NCBI GenBank assembly: GCA_037693485.1
Contig: CM075345.1
Coordinates: 87,130,001 to 87,194,000, forward strand
Source: Kitagawia praeruptora
Taxonomy: Eukaryota > Streptophyta > Magnoliopsida > Apiales > Apiaceae
Reading direction: 5' to 3'
Length of the DNA: 64,000 bases
A model generated the notes under the pieces. That model saw only the letters and a list, made by a program, of their open reading frames with translations. It had not been told where the DNA came from and ran no database searches. The translations under genes were made by a program, and so were the position numbers. Each line of letters starts with the position of its first letter. Within the stretch, counting starts at the first letter, position 1. Below are positions 21,600-34,419 of the stretch, in pieces.

Positions 21600-23430
21600 A
21601 TGGTGACCACACGAAGGACATCACCAATCTCTACTTAGGCCTTGCCTCTAAGCTCTGCTCCACCTACCACTGAGCAGGTACCCCCAACCACAGGGGCGAT
21701 CACTCAAACTCAAGCTTCTCAACCCCCAGGGACGAATCCCCATGCTAAGAGAACGTTACATATGGTCGTCCATCCAGGTCAAGGAACCAACTCTCTTAAG
21801 ACGTTGGTTTCTCCTTTAGTTGATCTCAATCGCCCGTTACCACCAGGGCTACAGATCCATACTACGGATCTCCCCATGAATACCAACCCGATGTATGGTA
21901 TGCCTAATTACCCTCCAATTACTCAAGGTCCTGGACCCAGTGGCCATGCCTTGCAGATCCGAGATCGAGAGTATTATGACTACTCCAGCCCCTACACTGA
22001 TGATTCATCGTCTGATGATGATGATCGTGATGAAGCCCCGAGAAGGCGACGTGTTAGCAGAGAACCAAGAAGGAGAACACAAACTATCGATGATGGACCC
22101 CCTCTGACAGTTGCTGAGAGAATCAAGGCTCATGAGGCCAAGATTTTAAGGATAAAGGAAGATATCGCGAGAGAACAAGCTAGGTTAAATCAAACTCAAC
22201 CTCTTCCAACCTCAGGACTTCCCATTATAGACTTAGAGAGGTCTTCAAGAAGGCAGAAAAGGGCTGACGCCCCAACTTGAAGAACAACAAGGGTGGAAAC
22301 CCCAAGGATCTGATGCCGCTTGGGGATCCTGATGATCCTACACCCCCGTTTACCGAGGAGGTGATGAATGCACACATCTCTAGGAAGTTCAAGATGCCGA
22401 CAATTTAGGATAATGATGGAACAGGTGATCCCGCGAACCACGTAAGCACATTCTCAAACGCACTACTGTTGCAGCCTGCAAGCAACGCCTTGAAGTATAG
22501 GGCGTTCCCTCAAACTCTGTCGGGCATGGCTCAAAGATGGTACAGCCGCCTACCTGCGAATTCAATTGGCTCTTTTAAGGAGCTGAGCACCGCTTTTGTT
22601 AGCCAGTTCATCAGCGGGAGAGTTCATGAAAAAAGTTCTGCATCTCTCATGTACGTGGTGCAAGGGAAAAATGAAAATCTGAGAGACTACCTCAAACGGT
22701 TCACTAAAGAAACAATGAATATCACGGATTTGGAGAATAAGGTGGCCATGGTGGCCTTAGAACATGGAACCACTGATCTCTTCTTTAAGAGGTCATTGGC
22801 AAATCATCCTCCTGAGAACATGGAGGAGTTACAACAAAGGGCTGATAAGTATATCAAAGCCGAGGATAGTATGAAGAAAGAGGCCACAGCAGATGATGAA
22901 GGGAATAACAATGACTCTAGGAAGAGGAAGTCGGATCAGGAATACGATACCAAGGACAAGTACCCGCGTACGGGCAAGGATTCAGACTCGGCTCCTAGAA
23001 AGGGGAATCCAGGACAAAGATTTACTGAATACTCAAGATTGAATGCCCCAAGGAGCCAAATCTTGATGGACATTGAGAAGGATAGAGACGTGAGATGGCC
23101 AAAGCCACTAAGGACTGATCCTGAGAAAAGAAATAAGAATCAATACTGTCGATTCCACAAAGACGTGGGGCACGACATTGACGATTGTAGGCAATTGAAG
23201 GATGAGATCGAATTTCTAATCCGGAGAGGAAAGTTGAGTAAGTTTTGCAAAGATGGGAATCAAGGAAACCCAAGGCGAGATTATGATAGGAAGGATGATG
23301 ATCGCAATCGCAACCCGCAGCCCCGAGGGCCGGTAATAAATATGATTTTTGGTGGCCCAACAGCGGCTGGGACAAGTAGGAATTCCAGAAAGTCGTATGC
23401 ACGAGAAGTGATGCACATTGTTGGGGAAGC
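21600..23430 (+). pseudogene. gag of G1, broken
   Basis: The first ATG (caaccATGG at 21600) is followed by an in-frame TAG at about 21636; the frame then stays open to 22280. The core gag domain continues in another frame, with PFTEEVMNAHISRKFKMPTI followed by a stop near 22409, then an open stretch from 22469. That stretch contains FPQTLSGMAQRWYSRLP and FISGRVHEKSSASLM, typical of the retrotransposon gag domain in this lineage. A knuckle-like CRFHKDVGHDIDDC sits at about 23146-23187. The product would be the capsid and nucleocapsid precursor. At least two stops and one frameshift make it non-functional as it stands. Confidence 0.85.
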
Positions 23431-25125
23431 ACCAAAGCGTGCAAAGACAGAGGTCTTAATTGGATTCGATGATTCGGACCTTGAAGGGGTGAAATTCCCC
23501 CATGATGATCCATTGGTAATCTCTCTAGTGATCGGCAACTCCCAAATGAAGAGAGTCTTGATAGACAATGGAGCTTCAGTGGACATTCTGTTCCATGATG
23601 CCTTTTTGAAGATGGGGTATACTGAGTCTCAATTGACGCCATCAAATATGCCCATATATGGGTTTAACGAAGTTGAGTCCAAAGTTGAAGGGACGATTCA
23701 GCTACCCATGACCATAGGGCAGGAGCCACGGGAGGCCACTCAGATGTTAAATTTCTTGGTTATTAAAGCTACGTCTACCTACAATGCTATCCTAGGAAGA
23801 ACGGGACTTCATGCTTTTAAGGCGGTTGCCTCCACCTATCATCTAAAGATTAAGTTCCCTACCAGAAACGGTGTAGGAGAAGAGAAAGGAGATAAAAAAA
23901 ATGGCAAGGAGTTGTTATGTTGCCGCATTGAGGCCGGATGGAACTGGGGGGCAAGTCCTCCCAATTGAGGATATGGACGTTCGAGAGGATGAAGAACAGA
24001 GAGGAAAACTAGCAGAAGACTTGGTTCCCATACCTTTGGAGTTAGGAGATCCTGAAAAGGTTACTCACATCGGGGCATCTCTGAAAGACCCCTTGAAAAG
24101 CAAGTTGATCACCTTCTTGCAAGACAATAGTGATGTCTTTCATGGACAGCAGCTAATATGCCAGGGATAGATCCCCAATTGATAACACACAACCTGAACG
24201 TAGATCCGGACAGGAAGGCGGTGAAACAAAAGAAGAAAAATTTTGCACCTGAGAGACAAGAAGCCATAAAACAGGAAGTTGACAAGCTTCTAGAGGCAGG
24301 GTTCATTGAAGAAATCCAGTTCCCGGAATGGTTGGCAAATCCCGTAATGGTCCAAAAAGCCAATGGAAAGTGGAGGATGTGTATAGACTTCACTGATTTG
24401 AACGACGCATGTCCAAAGGACTGTTTTCCCTTACCAAGGATTGATATGTTGATAGATGCCACGGTTGGGCACGAGATGCTAAACTTCATGGATGGCTTTA
24501 ACGGCTACAACCAAATCAATATGCATAAGGACGATATTCCTAAGGTATCATTCATCACTGATTTTGGTGTGTATTGTTACCTGGTCATGGCCTTTGGATT
24601 GAAAAACGCAGGAGCTACATATCAGAGGTTGGTAAACAAGATTTTTGCTCATCTCATTGGAAAAACTATGGAAGTTTATGTAGATGATATGTTGGTGAAA
24701 AGCCTACACAAGGCCGATCACATTGAGCACCTCCGTGAGGCATTTGAAGTATTGAGACACTACAAGATGATGTTGAACCCAGCCAAATGTGCTTTTGGTG
24801 TCGGGTAAGGGAAGTTCTTGGGTCTTATGGTCTCAAAACGAGGAATTGAGGCTAACCCCGACAAGATCAAAGTTATTCTAGATATGGAACCACCTCGTTC
24901 CATAAGGGACGTACAGAAACTGATTGGAAGGATTGCTGCATTGGGGAGGTTCGTCTCCAAAGCTGGAGACAAGTGTTTGCCATTCTTCAAAACACTAAAG
25001 ACAGTGAAAAACTTCGAGTGGATAGAAGAAATCCAAGAGGCCTTTGATCAAGTGAAAAAGTATATGGCTGAAGCCCCGCTGTTGGCCAAGCCAAGTACGG
25101 GAGAAATCCTTTATCTCTACTTGGC
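23431..25125 (+). pseudogene. pol part 1 of G1: protease and reverse transcriptase, broken
   Basis: The protease carries VLIDNGASVDIL (about 23551-23592), the DNG active-site form of this lineage. Next come a frameshift at the A8 run near 23893-23900, a second shift near 24158, and a stop at 24806-24808. RT motifs are clear: WRMCIDFTDLNDACPKD, FMDGFNGYNQI, MAFGLKNAGATYQ and the catalytic YVDD at 24677-24688. The frame continues from 24818 through the end of RT and is then cut at 25125 by C2. The coding sequence resumes at 39644 across the ttggc target duplication. It would have encoded aspartic protease and RNA-directed DNA polymerase. Confidence 0.9.
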
Positions 25126-25871
25126 TGTTAACTCGAATAACTTGTAGAAGGGGGGGGGGGGTTGAATACAAGTTATATAATCGTGTCTGATTTTTGCTTG
25201 ATTAGATAAACAAAAACAAACGAATAAATCAAACTCTGTTTGTATTAAATAAATCAAATACAAACTCTACCAAAGGTGTACAAATACCTTTAGCAGCCGC
25301 TGACAAAATAAATCTCTCTCTCTGTTTGTTTCGAACTTTCGAATACAACCCTTATACAGAGCTACGCACACAAACTCAATCGCTCAACTCACAATTGCTT
25401 CACACTTTTTACAATGATATAGAGAGAGTATTTATAATGCTTCCTATCAACTAATAACAGAAAGATAATCTATACATGACAATGTTCTGCCGTCCAGTTG
25501 ATAGTTTCCATCAATAGAAAATTCTTTCCTTCATGATATCTTCTTGCTTGTTCTTCAAACAAAGATCCTGTTTTATAGCACTTGCCAGTTTCTATAGCAT
25601 CCATATGACATCATCAGTAACACGACTGATATCAGGATTTCATCTTGCATCAGGATCTGACCATCCCATCAGTACTTGACTTGCTCTATCAGGATTCGAT
25701 CTCAGTTCCTGACATGTAGTCCTCGATGCACTGTTCCTGACTTAAATTCTACAGATCACTGTCTAATACATATATCCTATACAAAGTGCTAAATCCTTTA
25801 TAAATCAGGATATACAAGAAGTATAAGTGAAATTCTATTCTTACATCACAACTCATGAATTGTTCCTAACA
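25126..25871 (-). repeat. 3' LTR of C2
   Basis: It runs from TGTTAACTCG to CCTAACA on the plus strand, 746 bp, with a 12-G run where the other LTR has 7. Four copies of atcagga lie at 25610-25810. Confidence 0.9.
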
Positions 25872-25884
25872 ATCTCCCCCTATT
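25872..25884 (-). other. Polypurine tract of C2
   Basis: Minus-strand aatagggggagat abuts the 3' LTR, the same tract type as in C0 and C1. Confidence 0.85.
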
Positions 25885-26034
25885 TATGCTTTAAGATCTG
25901 AAGCATAAATCTGAGTTGTTGATGTCAAAACATATAACAATACAATCAGAATAGAATTTATGAATTTAAGATCATGAAGTTAAGTACCTCCTTCTTCAGA
26001 TGTAGATAAATATCTAGTACTTAGAAGAAAGAAT

Positions 26035-29000
26035 TCAACTATTTGATGCTTCTTTTCCTTTTCCACTTCCTTGATAAGATTCACCTCTATCATCCTTAGT
26101 TCTTCTTTTATCTTTCCCAGTCTGTTTATCTCCCCCCATCTGTTGCCTTTGAATTGTTTTTATCTCCCCCTTTTTGACATCAGCAACATTAATTCCAAGA
26201 GACTCAGTAATAGAGCAAATGAGATTCATTAGAACTGCTTGATTTTCCATAATAATGACTTGGTTATCTTCAAGTGTTTGAAGTCTTGATTGAATTTCAA
26301 CGTGAGATTTCTGAATGTCTTGTAAAACTTCAGAATTGACTTCAATATTGGAAGTATTTGGAATATCTTCAGATTCAAGCCATGTAGAAGAAGTTGCTTG
26401 TGTAGAATGATATTCAAGTAATAATACTCGAGTAGAGTTACAAACATCTTCATCTTTCTGATCTGAAGCTGCAATATGATCATTCTGTCCTTCACCAGTA
26501 TTCTGTGTACTAACATCTACAAATCCTAACTCCTCCTTAGATTGATCAGATACTGTTGATGTCTCAATTCTGGCTGATATTGGAAGTACATACAAAGGAA
26601 TACTAGGATCATTAGGAATTTCTTCTAGTACAAGTGGTGTAGAAGTTTTTCTTAGTCTTTCACCTCCTCTGTTGATAATTCCTGCAAGCCTTTCTTTCTG
26701 CTTCTGAGCTTTAACTTCTGGCTTTGCATTGTGCTTTGCTAAGTCATGCTTTTCATACATCTTGATAAAAGAATAAGTACCAGCATCCATACCAAGATTG
26801 TCAGACCAAGATTCAAGAGAAACCTGATCCCAGAAATCAAACGATGGTGGTTTCCTAATTTTCTCTCCCTCATAATGGAGTTGATCATCCATACCCTCAT
26901 TCTCACTTTGACTATCTAAAGTCAACACTCTTTCTACCTCTCCTTTTGCCTGGTTAGGAGCCAGCCTATCAGATTATGGATCAATATCCATCTTTTCAAG
27001 TGTATAACTCAATTTTGGATAAGTGCTCTCATGACCTACAGAAAAATAGGGTTTAGAAGAAGTTTTTATACCTGAACTCACATGGAGAGAGGGTTCCTCA
27101 TCTGACAAGGGGCTTGAGGTTTTCTCCAAGGAGTGAGCTACTATAGTCTCTGAATCCTTACAAGCATCTTCTTTCCTTCCAGAGACTATAGGCTTCAGTA
27201 TACCACTTTTAGGTTCTCTACTAGACTCTGATGTCTTCAGTAATACTTCATTAGACACCATAGTTAGTATGTCACCATCTTTAAGTGTTGTTTGCTGAGA
27301 CTCACCCTCAAGGTGGATAGACTCTGACTGAACAATGTTTGTTTGATCTTCAGGAAATCAGTCAAAGTTATTCCTACCATATCATAGGGTTTCTCACTTG
27401 CAATTTCAGTCATCACAGAAGACCTTTCAGCATCAGCTATCACAGCTCCTGAGTCATCCAACCTCTGACTAGATGGTTCTTGTGTTGCAGTGACTATGAT
27501 CTGATCTGTCATACTATTCACCACTGGTGCAATAGTATCTCCTATTGACTGCATTCCTCTATCTACGTCCTCCTGTTGTTCACCTTGAGCTGAAGCATCT
27601 TCAATAATGACATCCTTGTCAAATAAATATGCATAAAGTGATTGAAGTGCAACATGCTTCGAGAGTCCAAATTTCTTGACTAATTGTCATCTGACTGAGA
27701 CATAGAAATACATCTTCATTAAGTCAAGTCTTTGATGTAAAAGTCCATAATCTTCAGGAAATAAAAGTTTTGGTACTCTTTCAACTAGAAAATCTAGAAC
27801 AGGCCTGGATAGTTTCACTTTGATAGAAATAACTCCCATAGCCAGTCTGTATGATAATGTAGTTTCCCATAAAGAATCAATATCAAGATCTCTATTGTCA
27901 ATTACTGACTTGATTGTAGCTTCATTTGTAGAAACCTGCATGAAGTTAGTTGGACTAGACTCTGTGTGTGTGGGTGACAATTGAATCTTTCTCCTTGTTC
28001 TCTTGGTATAGTGAGCAAAAGATTTTTCCTAAAAAGACTCAAGAGGTGTAGACACAGAAGTGATATTGGGATGAGATCCTTTTTCAATAGACACAGTCTT
28101 TTGAGAGATAGTATCCAGTAACTGTTTTCCCTTTTTAAGTACTACAGTCTTTTGAGAGACTGCAGCCTGGCTGTGACTAGGTGCTTCATCTCTTTGTCCT
28201 AACTTAGAAAGTTGAATTGCAGCCTTCAATTCTTCTCTCTCAGCAATAGATATATTATCATCATCTTCACTAGAACTACTACTACTGCTTGACACAACAA
28301 ATCTTCTCTTCCTTACAACTGATGTCTTTTGAGAAACACCAGAGATTGGTTTCTTTGAAACAACAGGCTGTGGATTAAAACTTTGTTCTTGAATTGTTTC
28401 AGAGACTATAATGTTTTGAGCTACTTGGGTAGACACAGGGGGTTCTCCTCCAAATGAGATTCCTGAGCCATTTCACCACAAAAGAAAGAAGAATTGTAGA
28501 GAGTAGGAAGATGAGTTGTAAGAATTACCTGAACATGATGTGGATAATGAATTGCAGGTATTTCATCTAGATTCTTTTCATTGTCCTTCTTTGTAATGTC
28601 AGAGAAAATTCTCTTTTGCTGTACATAAGAAGAAACACAATGTTCTCTACCAAATCTAGCTTCAACATCAGGAATAAAATGGTTAATAAACATTTGCATA
28701 AATCTATGATAATAAACCATTTTCCTGTCTTGATCTCTTGACCCAAGTTTAATACTCATCTGACTTAAGATAATGTTACCAATGTTAATTACTCTATCAT
28801 AAAGCAAACTATAAGCAATATGTGATGTAACAGAAGTAATTTGCTGAAAAGAACTACATTTGCTAGTAAAACATTTAGCAATTTGATCAAAGAAGAAATA
28901 CCATTCTTTCCTAAGAAAAGATCTATTTAACTGGCTCATGTTGTCTAGAGGTCCACTATAACCTAGTGCAGACAACATAGTTCTTACATCATCATCAGAT

Positions 29001-29323
29001 GGTTCACTTGCATAATCTACACTAACAGGTAAGTGAAGTACTGAATTAACAACAGATTCAGTAATATCATAAGTATCTTGTCCTAAGTGTAGAACAATCT
29101 TACCTGATTGACTCTGAGTAGAATCAATTACTTCAGCATTCTCCCAAGCTTGTGAAACAGCAGCTTGATTTATTTCTGGAGATGCTGCCAATGCATAACA
29201 CAAATGTCCAATAGCCATAAAATCCATTACTGGATAAATATCAACTGATACTTCTTTCTTGCTGGTGATTGCTGCAACATGATTGTTAGTCATAAAATCA
29301 AAGTCACCAAACTTGAAAGTCAT
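26035..29323 (-). pseudogene. ORF3 of C2, broken into about six pieces
   Basis: Open pieces run 29323-28421, 28436-28029, 27980-27687, 27554-27264, 27261-26974 and 26928-26035, in changing frames. The N-terminal piece contains FLRKEW, then INIGNIILSQ and YYHRFMQMFIN. The same spaced motifs occur in the 1645-aa ORF3 of C1 (FLRKEW, VNIGKLIMAQ, YPRFLTMCIN), so the two are homologous. The middle is Ser-rich with two copies of SQKTV, also present in C1. The C-terminal piece has a coiled-coil-like segment (LQDIQKSHVEIQSRLQTLED) and a basic tail. Function unknown. The true start may be slightly upstream of 29323, where a short duplication of gaagtatcagttgat confuses the frame. Confidence 0.8.
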
Positions 29324-29969
29324 AAAATCAACTGATACTTCTTTGAGCTGCCATTTTTGATCTGAAAAGAACTTGAGAAATCTTGAAATTGATTAGAGAT
29401 TTTGAGCACTTAAATGAATGTTTTTGCCTTTGGAAATATGAATTAGAGGTTAGCAATAAACAATCAGAGTCTCAAAATAAAAATATATTCACAAATCCTT
29501 CAGACCTACTAACCCACGTTGACACGTAGGTTGACAGGTGTCAGTCCCTGAAAAATGCAGTTTACCCACGATTTTTGGAAAATAAAATCCAAAATTGATT
29601 TTAATTAAATAAATCAGGGTAAAATCAAAATTAAATCAATACTGATCAGCTTTATTTCCTAATGTGATCTTTTTCACCAAGATAATCACAACTCTTAATG
29701 TGATTAAAAATAATAAAAATAATCATCAATCCTGATGAAATCACTCTCGCTTTCCTGATCACTATCATCCTGATTCTAGAGATTAAATGGAGTTCCACGT
29801 GGCAATCTCAGAATTTTAACCTGAAAAGAACATCAATATTCCAAACAAAAATATTTTGTTAGATTGTCAAAATATCTTGGAAATACGAAAGGACCAGTCA
29901 TACGCATAGATATATACGCAGATACATTGAACACTTCAAAATGACTGTTCAGCTTCTCACTATTTCCTT

Positions 29970-29977
29970 TATAAATA
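29970..29977 (+). promoter_or_regulatory. TATA box for the plus-strand ORF at 30053
   Basis: TATAAATA stands 76 bp before the ATG, followed by a CA- and CT-rich leader (ctccaaaaacacacaaaac) typical of plant start-site regions. It points opposite to C2 transcription. Confidence 0.45.
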
Positions 29978-30052
29978 CCTGATGTATTTTCCTTTCTTAA
30001 CTCCAAAAACACACAAAACTCTCTGTAAACCCAGAGCTTCCAACAAAATACA

Positions 30053-30361
30053 ATGACCTTTAACCCCATCTTTCGATTCCTCACAGATGATGAACCAATT
30101 TTTCATTACCAAAGATTCATAGTTAGTCTCTTTGAAGAGATGACTTTTCTCATCGCTTTAGACATGGTTGGAGTAGATCCAAATAATGTCCAGAACCTTC
30201 TCTTAAAACATTCATCTGTTGGATACAATCTCCCTCTAACATCCTCAAATCTTGAGGATGAAGAATTTGGCCGAGAGTCTGAGGTTGATCTTGATGGAGA
30301 TGCTATACATTCTAGTCAGCTGCTCTCATTCAAGTCGCCCAGACAAGAAATCCAGGAGTAA
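30053..30361 (+). CDS. Small acidic ORF antisense to C2, unknown function
   Basis: The 102-codon ORF opens with ATG in a good context (aatacaATGA) and ends TAA at 30359-30361. The protein begins MTFNPIFRFLTDDEPIFHYQ and continues FEEMTFLIALDMVGVDPNN. It ends in an acidic, Ser-rich tail (NLEDEEFGRESEVDLDGD). I recognise no domain, signal peptide or membrane helix. A TATA box lies 76 bp upstream, and AT-rich sequence with aatgaaaataca at about 30514 follows, so the segment has the layout of a complete small gene. It lies opposite to the retrotransposon genes and has no counterpart in the matching gap of C1. It may be a captured gene, an antisense gene of the family, or chance. Confidence 0.45.
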   Translation: MTFNPIFRFLTDDEPIFHYQRFIVSLFEEMTFLIALDMVGVDPNNVQNLLLKHSSVGYNLPLTSSNLEDEEFGRESEVDLDGDAIHSSQLLSFKSPRQEIQE

Positions 30362-30901
30362 TCATCAAAGTGACTCTTGAGATGCTCCTTGTCCTGAAGT
30401 AGATTTTTGAAGACTAAGAACAACTACAACTTTAGACATGAATAGAGTTATCAGTAGAAGTTAGACAAAAAGATATTTGTATTTCATTTCCATGTATGTA
30501 ATGCTTTCAATTAATGAAAATACAATTTCTTATTATCTACTTGTCTATTGTTGTTTATTGACTGATCTGAAATATAAATTATCAGTATGAATGAATCAAA
30601 TCTTGCTAGCATAGACTTAAAAAACTCAGAATTAGATTACTACATAACATGAACTTCAGGATTTGAAACAGTAGTACACACAAATTTCACAATCCTGATA
30701 CTGACGATAAAATCCTGATGACGTCAGCATACTGATAGCAATCCTGATACTGATGTTTATTAACAAATCTATCATACTGAAATTTATCAAAGTACAATGT
30801 TACAGCTTAAGCATTTAACAATCAAATATAGATCCTGACAAGAATATCAAGTCTATAAGCTGAAAACAACATACCTTGCTACTTTTGCAGATGTTAAAGA
30901 T

Positions 30902-33900
30902 CTAAAAATTTAACATTCCTAACTCACTTACTAACCTACTGAATATAGCCTCATCAAGTGGTTTAGTTAGAATATCTGCAAGCTGTTTGTAAGTAGAAAC
31001 AAAGTGAAGTTCCACAGTACCATTTTCAATATGTTCTCTAATAAAATGATACCTGACATCAATGTGCTTAGTCCTTGAATGTTGAACTGGATTTTCTGCT
31101 ATTTTGATAGCACTAGTATTATCACAAAACATAGGAATATTACTAAGTGACATACCATAATCCATCAACTGATTTCTTATCCAAAGGAGCAGTGCACAAC
31201 AACTGTCTGCTGCTATGTACTCAGCTTCTGCAGTTGAGGTTGAGACAGATTGTTGCTTCTTGCTTGCCCAAGAAATCAATCTGTTTCCCAAGAATTGACA
31301 TGTACCTATAGTGCTTTTCTTGTCTATTTTACACCTGCATAATCAGAGTCTGAATAGCCAATTAGGGAGAAATCAGATTCTCTAGGATACCACAAACCAA
31401 GATTTGGAGTTCCTTTGAGATATCTAAAAATTCTCTTCACAGCAATTAAATGAGATTCCTTAGGATCACTTTGGAATCTAGCACATAAACAGGTAGAAAA
31501 CATTATATCTGGTCTACTTGCAGTTAAATCAATGAGCCCATCATGCCTCTATAACTAGTGTTATCCACACTCTTTCCCTTAGGATCAGAGTCTAGTTTAG
31601 TGGCTGTTGCCATGGGTGTTTTTGCAACTGCACAGTCTTGAAAGTCAAACCTTCTTAAAAGATCTTTGATATACTTTGGCTGATTAATGAAAATACCAGT
31701 CTCAGTCTGTTTGACCTGCAAACCTAAGAAATAATTTAGTTCACCCATCATGCTCATCTGATACTTAGACTGCATAAGCTTACTAAACTTAGCACACAAC
31801 TTTTCATTAGTAGAACCAAATATGATATCATCAACATAAACTTGAACTAAAAGCAATTCACCTTTTATCTTTCTAAAGAATAAAGTTTTGTCAACTGTAC
31901 CTCTTGTGAAACCATTTTCAAGAAGAAATTTAGACAAAGTCTCATACCATGCTCTTGGTGCCTGCTTTAGTCCATAGAGTGCCTTGTCAAGTTTGTAGAC
32001 ATGATTTGGAAATTTTGGATCAACAAATCCAGGTGGTTGCTCCACATACACTTCCTCATCAAGCTTGCCATTTAGAAAAGCACTATTTACATCCATCTGG
32101 TATACCTTGAATTTTGGATGAGCTGCAAATGCAAGAAACAACCTGATTGCTTCCAATCTTGCTACAGGGGCAAAGGTTTCATCATAATCAATGCCTTCTT
32201 CCTGAGAGTAACCCTTCGCCACCAGTCTTGCTTTATTTCTTACAATCATACCAGATTCATCTAGCTTGTTTCTGAAAACCCATTTTGCACCAACAATTGA
32301 TCTGTCTTTAGGTCTTGGTACCAGTTTCCAGACTTTGTTTCTCTCAAACTCATTTAATTCTTCCTGCATTGCAATTACCCAATCAAGATCCTATAAGGCT
32401 TCTTCAAACTTTTTAGGCTCATTCTTTGAGAGAAAGCAACTGTACAAGCATTCATTTTGAATTGATTTTCTAGTTCGAACACCACTATTTGGATCACCAA
32501 TAATCAAATCTTCAGTATGATCCTTCGTCCATTTTCTAACAGGTGGTAGAATACCTCTGCTAGACTCTCCCCCTAAGTTAGTGGTATCTCTTATGAAAGA
32601 ACTCTCTCTGCCTTCAATAGCCCCCTTGATCAGTAGAATCAGTAGATTCCATACTACTGCTTGTTGCTGATCTTTCCTCAGTAGACTCTGAAGAATCAGT
32701 TCCTGATGGAGTAGACTCTGAATAGCTAGTCTGCTCCTGATGATCACTGTGTCCTCCTTGATTTATTTGCTCCCCCTCAACAGTAGCATTCCTTTGAGAA
32801 GCAATAGAAATTCATTCTGGAGAACCTTCATCTTCACTGGAGAGTATATCAGAATTCTTCAGATTTTCAAATTCCAATTTGTCATGGCTTTCATCAGTTT
32901 GCAGAATTCCAAATTTCTTGTTATCAAATGCAACATGAATTGATTCCATAACAATGTGAGTTCTGAGATTATAAACCTTGAAGGCCTTTGATGCTGAATA
33001 TCCTAGAAAGATTGCTTCATCCGATTTGGCTTCAAATTTTCCAAGTTGTTCTGGATGAACTTTTAGGACATAGCATTTGCATCCAAAGATGTGAAAGTAT
33101 TTCACACTTGGGGCCCGTTTGGGAAATCTTATTTTTCAGAAATAAGTTACTTATTCTGGAAAAAAGTTAGAAAATATGTACTTTTTTCTGAAATAAGTAA
33201 CTTATATTTGTAAGATAACGAATATTAAACTCTCCATACACATTTTTCTTAAAAAATAATATGTAAATACGAAATTTTTTCCGAAATAAGTAACTTATAA
33301 GTTGTCCATTAGAATTGCCAAACAGGCACTTGGTTTCTTTCCTTTGATCATCTCATAGGGAGTTTTTCCATGACTATTTATCAAGGTACAGTTTTGAGTG
33401 AAACATGTAGTGTTAATAGCTTCTGCCCAAAAATAGGTTGGAAGTTTTGCATCTGCAAGCATGGTTCTTGCTGCCTCTATGAGAGTCCTGTTCTTTCTTT
33501 CCACTACACCATTCTACTGAGGTGTACCAGGTGTAGAAAACTGTTGAGTGATTCCATTGTTTGCACAAAACTCCTCTATTGTAGAATTCTTAAATTCTGT
33601 ACCATTGTTACTCCTAAGTACTTTGACTTTGTACTCAGAGTTATTCTGAATATTCTTGACAAGTTCAATGATTTGCTGAGGAGCTTCATCCTTCTTGTGT
33701 AGAAAGAATACCCATGTGAACCTTGTGAAATCATCCACTATAACTAGAGCATATCTTTTCTTGCTGATAGACGTAATGTTTACTAGACCAAACAGATCAA
33801 GATGTAGCATATGAAATGGTTCAGTAATTGAATTTGCAGTCTTGCTCTTGAAAGTGGTTCTTATCTGTTTTCCAAGCTGACAGGAATCACAAAGTCCATC

Positions 33901-34419
33901 TTGCACAAAATTTGCCTTAGGTAGACCTCTCACAAGATTGTGCTTAACAAGTTGATTAAGCTTCTTGAAGTTGAGATGTGAGAGCTTCTTCTGCCAATTC
34001 CAGCTTTCATCATTTGTTGCTTTGCTGTAGAGACATCTAACAATTCCTTTAGATGTATCACTTAAGCTGGCTTCATATATGTTACCATGTCTTTGACCAG
34101 TTAGAACAATGTCTCCATTTTGCATATTCAAGATTTTGCATTCTTCTCTGTCAAAGATTGATTGATAACCTTTATCACCCAGTTGACTTATGCTTAAAAG
34201 AGTATGTTTCAAGCCTTCAACCAGTGCTACATTTTCTATAATGACATTCCCCAAAACAATTGAGCCATATCCCAGAGTTTCTCCTTTGTTGCCATCTCCA
34301 AAAGATATTACTGGGCCAGCTTTTCTCTCAAACTTTGTAAGCAGGGACTTCTTTCCTGTCATATGTCCAGAGCATCCACTGTCCAAGATAATTGAATGCT
34401 TCTTTCCTGTGCCATGCAA
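30902..34419 (-). pseudogene. pol of C2 (protease, integrase, RT, RNase H), broken
   Basis: In minus-strand order it has protease DSGCSGHMTG, an integrase zinc region (HLNFKKLNQLVKHNLVRGL ... CDSCQLGKQ), integrase core HLDLFG and NNGTEF, RT with WVFRNKLDESG and YVDDIIFGS, and RNase H ending LADILTKPLDEA. Breaks include a stop at 33514-33516 where a Gln codon before NGVVERKN became TAG, the MITE at 33112-33326, a stop at 32812, a frameshift before 32747, a stop at 32391, and an apparent 4-base loss of a tandem attt near 31524. More indels lie near 31330. The second Asp of the integrase triad is Asn (NNGTEF). Confidence 0.9.
33112..33326. mobile_element. MITE inserted in C2 pol
   Basis: The 215-bp insert has imperfect terminal repeats (ggcccgtttgg and the inverted ccaaacagg) and is flanked by the 7-bp repeat cacttgg (33105-33111 and 33327-33333). 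It interrupts the integrase C-terminal coding region between KKPS and KYFHIFG. Ends and duplication length suggest hAT-like. Internally, aagtaacttat recurs on both strands. Confidence 0.8.

Larger units (their letters stand above)
29356..30901. other. Non-coding gap of C2 between pol and ORF3
   Basis: It carries several copies of atcctga (about 29726, 29780, 30694, 30711, 30740, 30833), the private motif of this element, and a plus-strand transcription-unit-like segment at 29970-30530. No retroelement protein domain is found here. Confidence 0.6.

Noticed and set aside
23022..23645. 207-codon minus-strand ORF opposite G1 gag
   Set aside because: It is a shadow of the gag/protease frame, with no recognisable domain.
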